Source: UBA8752 sp002336475 (GTDB lineage Bacteria > Bacteroidota > Bacteroidia > Flavobacteriales_D > Sanyastnellaceae). Taken from it: 64,000 nucleotides of DNA. The stretch lies in contig OX044365.1 of assembly GCA_943846755.1 (NCBI GenBank), forward strand, positions 2,906,420-2,970,419, given 5' to 3'. The notes below the pieces were generated by a model that did not search any database, had not been told where the DNA came from, and saw only the letters and a list, made by a program, of their open reading frames with translations. Below are positions 8,298-16,641 of the stretch, one piece after another; within the stretch, counting starts at the first letter, position 1; each line of letters starts with the position of its first letter. The translations under genes and the position numbers were made by a program.

Positions 8298-8833
8298 TGA
8301 AACAGTTCTTATTTCTATTCACGCTGTGTTTTTCAGTCGCGGTGGTCCAGGCTCAACGCTTCTCTACCCGAGATGCGCGCATTGAATTTCTATCTGAAAC
8401 CCCTGTGGAAGACATTCAGGCCGAGAGCAATGAGGCCTCGGCCATTTTCGACATGTCCAATGGTCAAATGGCGTTTCAGGTTCCCATTCTCAGTTTTCAT
8501 TTTCCCAAGGCGCTGATGGAGGAGCATTTCAATGAGAATTACATGGAGTCTGCCCGCTATCCCAAAGCAACTTTCCGAGGTGTGGTTGAAGGGTTGGACC
8601 CCAACAAAGAGGGAGAACAGTTTGTGACGGTCAAGGGCACCTTGGAGATGCATGGTGTGTCGAAAGAAAGGACGATTCAAGGGACGATGGTCCGAGATGG
8701 CGATTGGTGGATGGTCGAATCCCAGTTTGAAGTGGCATGCGAAGACCACGCCATAGACATCCCCAAGGTTGTTACTGAAAACATCGCCGAAATCATCGGT
8801 GTGACCTTGCGCGCTGAATTGGAATTGAAATGA
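8297..8833 (+). CDS. YceI-family periplasmic protein
   Basis: About 178 residues with an N-terminal signal peptide ending near VVQAQ. The body (RIEFLSETPVEDIQAESN, FQVPILSFHFPKALMEEHFNENYMES, YPKATFRG, KGTLEMHGVSKERTI) follows the YceI-like lipocalin-type fold that binds isoprenoid chains in characterised members. Family length is normal. It starts inside the previous stop codon and ends with a 4-bp overlap with the DUF5777 gene, giving a three-gene coupled operon. The joint occurrence with a c-type cytochrome suggests quinone or electron-transfer chemistry, which is inference. Confidence 0.88.
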   Translation: MKQFLFLFTLCFSVAVVQAQRFSTRDARIEFLSETPVEDIQAESNEASAIFDMSNGQMAFQVPILSFHFPKALMEEHFNENYMESARYPKATFRGVVEGLDPNKEGEQFVTVKGTLEMHGVSKERTIQGTMVRDGDWWMVESQFEVACEDHAIDIPKVVTENIAEIIGVTLRAELELK

Positions 8834-9711
8834 AGAGGACAATTTGTGGTTTGGCCACCGGCCTCTTTTTGGGTTTTGGAGGGGGACTGTTCGCGCAGGA
8901 CGACCTGATGGATTTTTTTGATGACGGAGCTGAACCAGCGGTGGTGACAGCCGTGTTCAAGGCAGGGCGCATCATCAATGTTCAGAGTCCGGAGACCTCG
9001 GGCAAAGGCGAAATGAACTTTATCATTGCGCACCGTTTTGGCCGAATTTCCGATGGTTGGTACGACTTGTTTGGACTTGACAACGCGCAGATGCGCATGG
9101 GCTTGGACTATGGCGTGACAGACCAACTGCAGGTAGGTGTTGCGCGGTCTGGTTTTGGGAAAACCCTCGAAGCCAGTGCGAAGTGGCGTTTTGTAGAGCA
9201 GCAGGAGGGCGGCGGATCGCCGGTCAGTTTGACGGGTTACTCTGTCTTGATGCGGGACGGATTGCGTTTTCCAGAAGATGGCATTCAGCGCAAAGGCGTG
9301 CACCGCATGAGTTATGTGCACCAGCTTGTGGTGGCCCGCAAGTGCTCGCCCGATTTGTCTTTGGCCTTGATCCCTTCACTGGTGCACCGAAACCTCGTGG
9401 GCAATGTGGAACAGGCCAATGACGTAGGGACCATCGGAGCGGGCTTTCGTTACAAACTCAACAACCGGCTCTCGGTCAATGGTGAGTATCATTATTTGTT
9501 GCCGCGTCCTGTGGAAGACAACTTCGTGAATTCACTGAGCCTCGGGTTGGACATTGAAACGGGAGGGCACGTATTTCAGCTGCACATCACCAACAGCCGG
9601 GGCATGTTTGAACGGGCGTTCCTTGCAGAAACGACCAGTTCGTGGCAGGACGGAGACCTGTACTTCGGTTTCAACATCAACCGCGTATTCCAAGTCGGAA
9701 AGCGCCGCTGA
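8830..9711 (+). CDS. DUF5777-family outer-membrane beta-barrel protein
   Basis: A 293-residue protein with signal peptide (GFGGGLFAQ) followed by alternating amphipathic strands ending in FGFNINRVFQVGKRR, typical of an outer-membrane barrel. FKAGRIINVQSPETSGKGEMNF and HRFGRISDGWYDLFGLDNA match the DUF5777 family as I know it. These often lie beside YceI and cytochrome genes, as here. It overlaps the YceI gene by 4 bp (ATGA) and ends directly against the convergent exonuclease-family gene with no room for a terminator. Function unknown; possibly a pore or partner for the two periplasmic proteins. Confidence 0.75.
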   Translation: MKRTICGLATGLFLGFGGGLFAQDDLMDFFDDGAEPAVVTAVFKAGRIINVQSPETSGKGEMNFIIAHRFGRISDGWYDLFGLDNAQMRMGLDYGVTDQLQVGVARSGFGKTLEASAKWRFVEQQEGGGSPVSLTGYSVLMRDGLRFPEDGIQRKGVHRMSYVHQLVVARKCSPDLSLALIPSLVHRNLVGNVEQANDVGTIGAGFRYKLNNRLSVNGEYHYLLPRPVEDNFVNSLSLGLDIETGGHVFQLHITNSRGMFERAFLAETTSSWQDGDLYFGFNINRVFQVGKRR

Positions 9712-11187
9712 TCAGTCGATCCTCTTGAGCTGCTTCGCGGGCTTTGTGCCGGGGCGGTCGTGTTTGCGCAAGTCGGCCACCACGATCAGGTGGTCGCTGG
9801 CCTGCATGTCGTCGCCTGCATTAAGCCCATATTCGGCCAAGCGGTCGCTGCCCATCGAAGCCGTTTCGAGGGCAAAGTTGCCCAACACTTCGACCACACC
9901 ATCCTGAACGATCATGTAATCGAGCTTTCCCGCGGGCCATTGGCTGTTGTCGTTGCGCCAGGTGTAGTTCATCGGCTGATCGGTTTGCAGCCCCTTCAAT
10001 TCTTTGAGGGCGGTGCCGTCCCAATCCGGGCCGAAATCCGGGCCATTGTCTGCTTCATTGGCGATATCGCCGGTCAGCAAAGTGTGCATGGCCTGTCCGG
10101 GGCCGACCATATTGAGGTCGCCGCCGTAGATGACGGGTGTGCGGTTGGGGAGGTTGACTTCACCCCCCGTGGCCATGGCGTCCCGAAGGAAGGCCATATA
10201 CTCGTCGGCCTCGGTTTGGCGCTGCTCAGCACCGTTGCAGCACTTGAGGTGGCTGGCGGTGACCATCCAGTCTCCGTTTTCACCCGTGTCAATCACGACG
10301 GGATACTGCCGGTAGACTTCGGGATAGTCCGCTGCAATGGGCCAGCGACTGGCCACGATGAGGTCCCAATCGTCTTTGGCCACATGCCACGAGCCTGAGG
10401 CCAGTGGCATCCAGGTATCAAGCAATTCTCGGACGAAATCGGCAGAAAAGTCTTCGACCTCACTCATTCCGATCACGTCGGGCTGGACGGCTTGAAGGAT
10501 GCGGGCCATAGCACCCTGTGCAGGAACTTCATCCATGCGGCGGTTCATGTTCCAAAACGCCACGCGAATTTGCGCGTCCTCATTGCGCTCGAGCGCCACA
10601 GGAACATAGGTGGGGTCTACATTGGACAATGCTGTTCCTGCGTCATTGCTGACCTGCTGTCCTGAGCTGCACCGAACGGACCAACGAATGGGATTGTTCG
10701 TGTTGCCGAACCCGTTGATGCTCCGGTCGATGGCTATTTCGTGGGTGCTTCCTCCATAGGTGGGGGCCATGCGCACCTGGGCATCGTTGAGAGACGACTG
10801 TTCAGTGGTGCCACCGGACTCCGAGCTGTTGACGTAACGATCGGCCAAGTGCACCACCATTTCTGCGCCTTGGAATCCGCCGACAATTTGTCCCGTGGAG
10901 GCGTTGCCGTCAAGGTCCAACGCCAGCTTGGTTCCGTGTGGGATGATGCTTTCATCCAAGGCAATGATGCGGTCATACTCGAGCAGAAAGTAGACGCGTT
11001 CACCGTCAGATTTGAAACGAACAGACTCCAAAGGGCCCGTTGTATCCGTTACGGACATGGATTCGACGTCGGCCCAATCGCTAAAGTCGTGATCGATGGC
11101 GACCGATTGCTGTGCCGTGCACAAAGTACAAGAGGCCAAAAGCAGGACAGATGTGGCCCAGCGGCCGAGGTGGTGTGCAGTGGACAT
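9712..11187 (-). CDS. Secreted endonuclease/exonuclease/phosphatase-family protein
   Basis: 491 residues from ATG 11187, with signal peptide ending around CTLCTAQQ. Residues about 25-210 resemble a carbohydrate-binding-type domain (YFLLEYDRIIALDE, TKLALDLDGNASTG). The C-terminal ~280 residues carry the metal-dependent EEP fold: VAFWNMNRR, VIGMSEVEDF (metal-binding Glu), SHLKCCNGAEQRQTEA, YGGDLNM (Asp/Asn pair) and ASDHLIVVADL (catalytic His). Substrates of the superfamily include nucleic acids and phosphoesters; I cannot choose between them. The start lies 24 bp from that of the divergent thioesterase gene. Confidence 0.85.
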   Translation of the reverse strand: MSTAHHLGRWATSVLLLASCTLCTAQQSVAIDHDFSDWADVESMSVTDTTGPLESVRFKSDGERVYFLLEYDRIIALDESIIPHGTKLALDLDGNASTGQIVGGFQGAEMVVHLADRYVNSSESGGTTEQSSLNDAQVRMAPTYGGSTHEIAIDRSINGFGNTNNPIRWSVRCSSGQQVSNDAGTALSNVDPTYVPVALERNEDAQIRVAFWNMNRRMDEVPAQGAMARILQAVQPDVIGMSEVEDFSADFVRELLDTWMPLASGSWHVAKDDWDLIVASRWPIAADYPEVYRQYPVVIDTGENGDWMVTASHLKCCNGAEQRQTEADEYMAFLRDAMATGGEVNLPNRTPVIYGGDLNMVGPGQAMHTLLTGDIANEADNGPDFGPDWDGTALKELKGLQTDQPMNYTWRNDNSQWPAGKLDYMIVQDGVVEVLGNFALETASMGSDRLAEYGLNAGDDMQASDHLIVVADLRKHDRPGTKPAKQLKRID

Positions 11188-11211
11188 GATGATGTGAATC
11201 AGGTTGCAAAG

Positions 11212-11622
11212 ATGGACCTTTGTGGCATGCGATTGCTCGGAACAAAAGTGTGCAAGAAGCACGACCTCGGTGTGCACAACAACCTGTTTGGGGGTACGAT
11301 GCTCAGTTGGATCGATGAATTGGCTGTGGCGTATGTCAATGAAGTCTGCTTTTGTCCCAACATGGTGACCTTGAAAGTGGAAGAAGTGCTGTTCAAATCC
11401 CCTGTCAAGGAGAACAACCTGATCAAGATATATGGCGACATCGTTCGCATTGGCAACAAGTCCATCAAGATTGAAGTCGAGGCCAGGAAGTTCAATGTCT
11501 ACAGCCACGAAGAGTCCGTGGTGACCACAACAAGCATGGTGTTTGTGCGCATCGACGAGGACGGAAATTCACTCCCCATCGCCCAGCATGTGCGGGACAA
11601 GCACCCGGAAAAGCTGACTTGA
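11212..11622 (+). CDS. Hotdog-fold acyl-CoA thioesterase
   Basis: 136 residues. NNLFGGTMLSWIDELA is the conserved hotdog-helix motif of YciA/BFIT-type acyl-CoA hydrolases, with the Asp of WIDE as a likely catalytic residue. FKSPVKENNLIKIYGDIVRIGNKS and the VTTTSMVFVRID strand complete the core. It probably hydrolyses acyl-CoA to free fatty acid and CoA in the cytoplasm. ATG 11212 is the best start because the fold begins immediately after it. The shared 24-bp gap with the divergent gene means any promoter must lie within that gene. Confidence 0.85.
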   Translation: MDLCGMRLLGTKVCKKHDLGVHNNLFGGTMLSWIDELAVAYVNEVCFCPNMVTLKVEEVLFKSPVKENNLIKIYGDIVRIGNKSIKIEVEARKFNVYSHEESVVTTTSMVFVRIDEDGNSLPIAQHVRDKHPEKLT

Positions 11623-11692
11623 TTGAAAAGAGGGGTTCGCGCGGTCCGTTGACAAATCCAGTCGAGGGATTCATGCCTTGCGCAGATTTATG

Positions 11693-12523
11693 TCATGGCC
11701 CTGGCCGATTCTGGGCCTCTGCCTCTTGGGCGTCAAAGGCCGCCCTCATTTCCAGGCAATTCTGAGCGGTCCAATCGCGGAGGCGTTGGCGCAGTTCCAC
11801 AGGGTCGTCACCGTATTGGACCTTTCCAAACCTGACCGCCACATCGATGTAACGGTGGCCGAAGACCTTGAAAGCATGGGGGATGAATTTGGAGTCTGAG
11901 ACCCACGACACGTCTTGGTGGCGGTACTCCATGGCGATGGGGCAGATGGGAAACCCGCCATCGGCGCACATTTTGAACATGCCCATTTTGTACTCCAACA
12001 AGTCGGGCCCCCTGTGGGTGGTGCCTTCAGGAAAGATGATGATCGAGAGGTCGTCTTCAATGCGCTTTCGGACTTCGACTCGGGTGGCCTTCCTGCTTTC
12101 TGCACTGGACCGCTTGACCCAAATCGTGCGAATGGCATTGCCTCCCCAGCCGATGATGGGCCAGCGCTTGACCTCTGCCTTGGCCACAAACACCAGTGGA
12201 TGGGGCGAAGGCACCATGACGGCGTCGATGTAGGTTCTGTGGTTGGCCACCAGCACGCTTGCATGGTCCGGCAGCTCGCCTTCCACCGTCACCCTGATGC
12301 CGGTCAACCGGTGGATGTTGCGGCAGTACCAGGTGTAAGGCCGGTACAGACTGGTGTGGTTGGCGCCGGCCAGTTTGCGGGACAAAGCGCTTACCGTTGC
12401 CGCCAAGGAAAGCACGATAAAAGCAAAAAACCGACGTGTGCTGCGCCAAAACTTGCGGAGTGCATGCCCGTCTTCAAACGGGCCGGGCAGGGTGGTCAGG
12501 AAATCAAAGGATCGATGCGCCAT
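11693..12523 (-). CDS. Lysophospholipid acyltransferase (PlsC-type)
   Basis: A membrane-associated acyltransferase of the 1-acylglycerol-3-phosphate type. An N-terminal hydrophobic segment (FFAFIVLSLAATVSAL) precedes the catalytic NHRTYID motif (NHx4D), then the substrate-binding FPEGTTHRG and the PICPIAMEY region. It transfers an acyl chain to a lysophospholipid or related acceptor at the inner membrane. I use ATG 12523 (MAHRSFDFL), which leaves 35 bp to the divergent nitroreductase gene; an in-frame ATG at 12589 would add 22 residues but overlap that gene. It converges on the thioesterase gene. Confidence 0.85.
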   Translation of the reverse strand: MAHRSFDFLTTLPGPFEDGHALRKFWRSTRRFFAFIVLSLAATVSALSRKLAGANHTSLYRPYTWYCRNIHRLTGIRVTVEGELPDHASVLVANHRTYIDAVMVPSPHPLVFVAKAEVKRWPIIGWGGNAIRTIWVKRSSAESRKATRVEVRKRIEDDLSIIIFPEGTTHRGPDLLEYKMGMFKMCADGGFPICPIAMEYRHQDVSWVSDSKFIPHAFKVFGHRYIDVAVRFGKVQYGDDPVELRQRLRDWTAQNCLEMRAAFDAQEAEAQNRPGP

Positions 12524-12558
12524 GCGAACAAGTGGGGAACCCGAAATGTACTCCAACC

Positions 12559-13212
12559 ATGACGGAAGAAGCGAAGGGTGGTCATCCATGGTCGGTTGAT
12601 GGGTTTGAGCAGTTGACCATTGCGCGGCGCAGTGTGCGGCGCTTCAGCGATTTGCCTGTATCTGAACACATCACGCGCTCGGCACTCCGTTCGGCACATT
12701 TGGCGCCAAGCTCCAACAACCTGCAGCCTTGGGAATTTCATTGGGTCCGTCCTGACTCGCCGCACCGCGCTTCCGCGGTCGAGGCCTGTCTCTCCCAACC
12801 AGCTGCAGCCACCTCTGCCGAGCTCATTTTCTTCATCGGCCGTCCCGACCTGCTCTCGGACCGCGCTGCTGCCATGGTCGCCCACTTCGAGGCGGCCGGC
12901 AACGAAGGCACTGCTAGCTATTACCGCGACCAGGTCGCCCTCAACGTGCAGAAGATGGCCCCTGAAGACCGCAACGCTTGGGTCGATAAAAGCGTGGCGC
13001 TGGCCGCCGCTCAATTCATGCTGGCCATCAAGGCGGCCGGTTTCGACAGCTGCCCCATGGAGGGCCTCGACCCCGACATGGTCCGCTCCCTCTTCGGTCT
13101 ACCTCAGGAAGCCACTGTCACCATGGCCGTTTCGGTGGGAGAGGGCATCCCCGAAGGCCTCTACGGTCCCCGCCTGCGCTTCCCGATGGCGGACCACCTC
13201 TCCGAGCACTGA
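12559..13212 (+). CDS. Nitroreductase-family oxidoreductase
   Basis: 217 residues. IARRSVRRFSDLPVSE is the N-terminal FMN phosphate-binding signature, and HLAPSSNNLQPWEFHWV the second FMN-binding motif. AAAQFMLAIKAAGFDSCPMEGLDPD and a C-terminal GPRLRFP complete the family pattern. It is expected to be an FMN-dependent homodimer reducing nitro compounds, quinones or similar substrates with NAD(P)H. The ATG at 12559 begins MTEEAKGG and suits family length. Nothing nearby suggests a physiological substrate. Confidence 0.9.
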   Translation: MTEEAKGGHPWSVDGFEQLTIARRSVRRFSDLPVSEHITRSALRSAHLAPSSNNLQPWEFHWVRPDSPHRASAVEACLSQPAAATSAELIFFIGRPDLLSDRAAAMVAHFEAAGNEGTASYYRDQVALNVQKMAPEDRNAWVDKSVALAAAQFMLAIKAAGFDSCPMEGLDPDMVRSLFGLPQEATVTMAVSVGEGIPEGLYGPRLRFPMADHLSEH

Positions 13213-13314
13213 GCCGTCCCCTTGGCCACATCAGCTCTTGCCCAAAAAGAGAGCCAGGAGAACTTCGGATTTTGCCTTTGCAACCAACTGTAATCAACGG
13301 GTGTTTCTTCTGCG

Positions 13315-14204
13315 ATGGCGCCTTACAATCTACTCCCTGCGGCCTTTTTTGGTCTTCTTCTTCTGATCACCGGTTGTGACACCACCGACAGTGGTGTGTA
13401 TTTAGGTTGCACCGATTATGCGGCGCTTAACTACGACCCCGAGGCCAATGAAGATGACGGAAGTTGTGAGTACGAAGTCATCGAGGTGGTGCCGGGTTGC
13501 ACAGATTCAGGCGCTTTGAATTTCGATGCGGAGGCCAACGAAGACGACGGCTCGTGCGCTTACAATGGATGTCAGGATGGCACCGAATCTGTGCTTTGGG
13601 ATGCCCACGACTATGGTGTGGTGCAGATTGGTGGCCAATGTTGGTTCTCAGAGAACCTGCGGTCTGCCCATTACAGCAATGGGGACGACATCGCCAATCT
13701 GCAAGCGTCCGAAGACTGGTCCAGTGCAGAGGCAGGGGGGGTACTGTGTTTTGCACGATCAAGACGCCTACTTCGAATCCTTTGGTTACCTGTACAATGG
13801 GCTTGCGGTCATCGACGAGCGCGGGGTTTGTCCATCGGGGTGGCACGTGTCCACAGATGCCGATTGGGGTGAGCTTGAGGTGCATTTGGGGATGCCGGAA
13901 AGCGAACTTTTAGAGGTGGGGAATCCGGGGCGTGGAGGCCAACGTGGCGGGTCACCTCCGAGGATTTGCGCATTGGCAGAACGACCTCAATACCACAGAT
14001 TCAGTGGGCTTTTCGGCCTTGCCAGGGGGGTACCGAGGCGACCCAACGGGGTTCATTGAGCCCGATTACTTGGGGGTGTGGTGGACGTCCGATGTGCAAG
14101 ACGACATCTTCATTACGCGCAGGAATCAGGTGGAGGACAGCGGCATTGGCCGCATGTTGAGCACTCCAGGCAGTGGATACTCGCTGCGTTGCGTCCAGGA
14201 TTGA
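13315..14204 (+). pseudogene. FISUMP-domain lipoprotein with two frameshifts
   Basis: ATG 13315 starts a lipoprotein signal (LLLITGC), followed by two copies of the CTDxxAxNYD...DDGSC repeat also found in the giant protein at 20453. A Fibrobacter-succinogenes-major-paralogous (FISUMP) domain follows, but across three frames. The first frame (QIGGQCWFSENLRSAHYSNGD) is lost at a run of seven G (13735-13741). The second (YCVLHDQDAYFESFGYLYNG, CPSGWHVSTDADWGELE) is lost at GGGG (13918-13921). The third (EANVAGHLRGF, SALPGGYRGDPTG, YLGVWWTSD, YSLRCVQD) ends at 14204. Removing one G from each run restores one continuous reading frame. It is either a decayed gene or a sequence error. The intact protein would be a surface lipoprotein of unknown role. 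Confidence 0.8.
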
Positions 14205-14263
14205 CCTCAAGGATAGAGGTCTACATCGGCCTTTCTTTTTGCGCTGACCCTAATGGTCAGGGC

Positions 14264-14736
14264 TCATGCTGCCGTGAGGATGCGGCGGAGGGCGTTGGCC
14301 TGACCGGTGTGGCGAGAGAGGTGACAGCTGAGCTGCATCAGAAAAAATCGGATGGTGCGCCCCTGATGATGGGGAGGCGGGTTTGGCATGGGAGCATCCA
14401 GCTCGCGCTGGAGGCAGAGCGGTCAGGACCTTGTGGATCACCTTTTGGGCCGTTTGGATCTCAGCCAAGAGTGTCGCTTTCGGAAGGGGGGCTCCTGCAG
14501 AATTCAGCGTTGCGGTCCCTTTCATAGCCGTCCCCGCCTATTTCGTGCCCGATGAAGTGGCGCAGGTTGCCACAGAGGTGAAAGGCGAGGGTGCCCATGG
14601 AGTTTGGGAAGCCGGGAAGGCCCTGCCACAAGAGGCCGTCGGGGGTGGCCTCGACTTCTTGGGCAAGGGCGTTCAGGTCCCGCGTGAGAATGTGCCGGAT
14701 GTGCTGCAAGTCCTGGGGCGTTTCGGGCTGATTCAT
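14264..14736 (-). pseudogene. DinB-like protein gene with two frameshifts
   Basis: ATG 14736 (MNQPETPQDLQHIRHIL) begins a four-helix DinB/DUF1572-like protein: FPNSMGTLAFHLCGNLRHFIGHEIGG. The frame breaks at six C on the coding strand (14486-14491) and resumes as LPKATLLAEIQTAQKVIHKVL. It breaks again around 14411-14425 and resumes as LQRELDAPMPNPPP, GRTIRFFLMQLSCHLSRHTGQ, ending at the TGA at 14264. Both breaks are corrected by removing one base. The preserved His residues (HL, H, H) are those that bind metal in the family. Its start overlaps the stop of the sulfotransferase gene (ATGA), so they form a two-gene unit. Function of the family here is unknown. Confidence 0.7.
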
Positions 14737-15722
14737 GCGGCCAATTTCGTCAAATCGCCGTTGTCCAAGTGGGGGGCTTGAGGCGCAATGGCCTCGGCAG
14801 AACCCCACTTTTCTGCGGTCTTGGCATTGATCAAAGCGATGGCCGCCGCAGGCAGTTGTGCTTTCCAATCTTCGGTCTTGCCTGAGCGGAAGAAACGGTC
14901 TGGGTTAAAATGAAAGCTACCGGGCTTCTTCCGGATGGCTTCTTTCATGGTGTTGAACTCTGTGCTCAGCGCCACCGCCAGGGTGTCCTGCTCGTTCAAA
15001 GCGCCGCCGAGGAGAAACGTGGACAGCGTTTGTACGGCGTTCAGCTTGTCTTCGACCAGGTCTTCGAAACGGACAAGGCACAATTGCTTGGGGTCGAGTC
15101 CAAATTGAGCGGCATTGAAGTACCCAGAGACGTGGTCGTGGTAGTCTCCGAAGTAGAGGTCGCCTTCCACAAAGAGCGCTGCAAACTCCATCATGGTCAG
15201 GTCTTGGGAGACGCCGAGCGTGGGGTGGTTCTTGTAGAAGTGAAACTGAGACACCGCTGCGCCTTTGGGGTCGCGGTAGGCCATGACGATTTTGGTCTTG
15301 GGGTGCAAGTGCCGCACGGGCAATTCATCGATGTTGCCGTGGGTATAGAAAATGCGTGGCTGTCCTGCGGTCTTTTTGAGAAACGCTTCGAATTCTGTAA
15401 TGCCCTTTTGCGACACCATGACCTCGGGCCATGGCACGGCGGCCTTGCCGATGTCGCCGTCGGCGGCAGGGTGTGTGTCTTCGAGCAGACCGGCCTTGCG
15501 CAGGATCTCCACCACATACTTCTTGGTGAGGTGAGTGCCTACTTTTTGGTGCGTACAGATGATGATGTCATCGGCTTGGGTGTCCCATGTGTTGCGCAGG
15601 AGGTCAATGGCCTTGGGATCGATGAAGGCTGGAATCATGCAATCGCCGTAGCGGGTATGCAGGAATCCATGTTGCGCGCATTTGGGCTGCGCAGGGACGA
15701 CGTGTTGGATGGGCTGGCTCAT
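14733..15722 (-). CDS. Sulfotransferase-domain protein
   Basis: 329 residues from ATG 15722 (MSQPIQHVV). The cytosolic-sulfotransferase pattern is visible. DIIICTHQKVGTHLTKKYV is in the place of the 5'-phosphosulfate loop (usually YPKSGTTW). KIVMAYRDPKGAAVSQFHFYK is the 3'-phosphate-binding region with Arg and Ser, and FFRSGKTEDWKAQL stands in for the RKGxxGDWK motif. It should transfer sulfate from PAPS to an unknown acceptor. The Ser-Gly of the P-loop-like motif is replaced by Val-Gly, so activity needs testing. An upstream ATG at 15749 is possible. It overlaps the downstream DinB-like gene by 4 bp. Confidence 0.8.
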   Translation of the reverse strand: MSQPIQHVVPAQPKCAQHGFLHTRYGDCMIPAFIDPKAIDLLRNTWDTQADDIIICTHQKVGTHLTKKYVVEILRKAGLLEDTHPAADGDIGKAAVPWPEVMVSQKGITEFEAFLKKTAGQPRIFYTHGNIDELPVRHLHPKTKIVMAYRDPKGAAVSQFHFYKNHPTLGVSQDLTMMEFAALFVEGDLYFGDYHDHVSGYFNAAQFGLDPKQLCLVRFEDLVEDKLNAVQTLSTFLLGGALNEQDTLAVALSTEFNTMKEAIRKKPGSFHFNPDRFFRSGKTEDWKAQLPAAAIALINAKTAEKWGSAEAIAPQAPHLDNGDLTKLAA

Positions 15723-15852
15723 GGTGATTGGCGTTTTGCGGTGCACCACAAGGATGAGGGGAAGTCAGACCTGCAGCATTGACGTTCGTCATCGCGGGTT
15801 TTGACATTTGCAATGGATCGATGCTTGAATCGCTCGGGTGTACCTTTTAGCG

Positions 15853-16566
15853 ATGCAAGGGGTTTTTATTGGTCGATTCTTCGCGCTGATTTTGGTGGTC
15901 TTGGGGCTTCCCTTGGTTGCATGGTCTCAGCCTTTTTTACCCCGTGCATCTTCTGAAGTGCAGGGTGAGGTCGCCACAGAAAGACATCCCGACGTGCCGA
16001 GCCAATCCATGTTGGACACGGTGGCATCAGACGCGAAGAGTCAAATGGTTCCTGCGCACGGAGGTTTGGATCCCCAAGGCCGTCCAATTTGGGCACACCA
16101 AGTGCAGCGCAGGCAGTGGGCGGATACGACGTTGACTTTCAGTGGGTGGGTCCGCATCCTGACCAAAGAGACGACCGAGCGATGGTGGGAGCTTGAGCAA
16201 GGTGCCAAGCGGTGGGCCAGCATGACCGAACAGCGCGGGACGCACCGTTGGCGCTATCAGCGCTACGAAGACGGGTGGTTGGTGGAACAGGTTGGTTTTT
16301 ATGCCCAAGGACAAATTGACCATCATTTTCACATGAAGCACGACGGTCGGAATGTGGGCAGCCAGCGCATGTGGTATCCCAGTGGTGCGCCTTATCTCGA
16401 ACAATTTCACGACGAAAACGGGGCGTTGCATGGCCCCCAAAAGCGGTGGGGTCGAAACGGTATTTTGGATTTAAACCTTCATTTCGAACATGGTCAGGAA
16501 CTGGACGCAGCGGGCCGTCCTCTGCCTAACAATCGGGGGCAGTTTTCCACTTCTGGAGGCTGCTGA
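15853..16566 (+). CDS. Secreted MORN/YwqK-like repeat protein
   Basis: 237 residues from ATG 15853. A signal peptide (VVLGLPLVAWSQP) is followed by a low-complexity linker and then strands of the MORN/YwqK type: YEDGWLVEQVGFYAQGQIDHHFHMKHDGR, MWYPSGAPYLEQFHDENGALHGPQKRWGRNG. Such repeats are usually annotated as toxin-antitoxin system YwqK-like, but nothing here supports that role. I regard it as an exported repeat protein of unknown function. TACCTTTT lies four bases before the ATG. It converges with the DUF1287 gene 75 bp away. Confidence 0.6.
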   Translation: MQGVFIGRFFALILVVLGLPLVAWSQPFLPRASSEVQGEVATERHPDVPSQSMLDTVASDAKSQMVPAHGGLDPQGRPIWAHQVQRRQWADTTLTFSGWVRILTKETTERWWELEQGAKRWASMTEQRGTHRWRYQRYEDGWLVEQVGFYAQGQIDHHFHMKHDGRNVGSQRMWYPSGAPYLEQFHDENGALHGPQKRWGRNGILDLNLHFEHGQELDAAGRPLPNNRGQFSTSGGC

Positions 16567-16641
16567 TTGATTTCTCATCGAACTTTTTCTGTACCTGATG
16601 GGGCTCAGTCATGGCGAGTCCGTGGTGCCGTATTTCAGCTT

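Noticed and set aside
12523..12589. Upstream start for the PlsC-type acyltransferase (ATG 12589)
   Set aside because: It would overlap the divergent nitroreductase start by about 30 bp, while the ATG at 12523 gives a normal family length.
14241..14262. CTGACC/GGTCAG hairpin near the end of the FISUMP and DinB-like genes as a terminator
   Set aside because: The 6-bp stem has no T-run after it on either strand, so terminator function is not supported.
15853..16566. Toxin-antitoxin system for the MORN/YwqK-like protein
   Set aside because: The label comes from loosely applied family names; the protein has a signal peptide and no toxin gene is adjacent.
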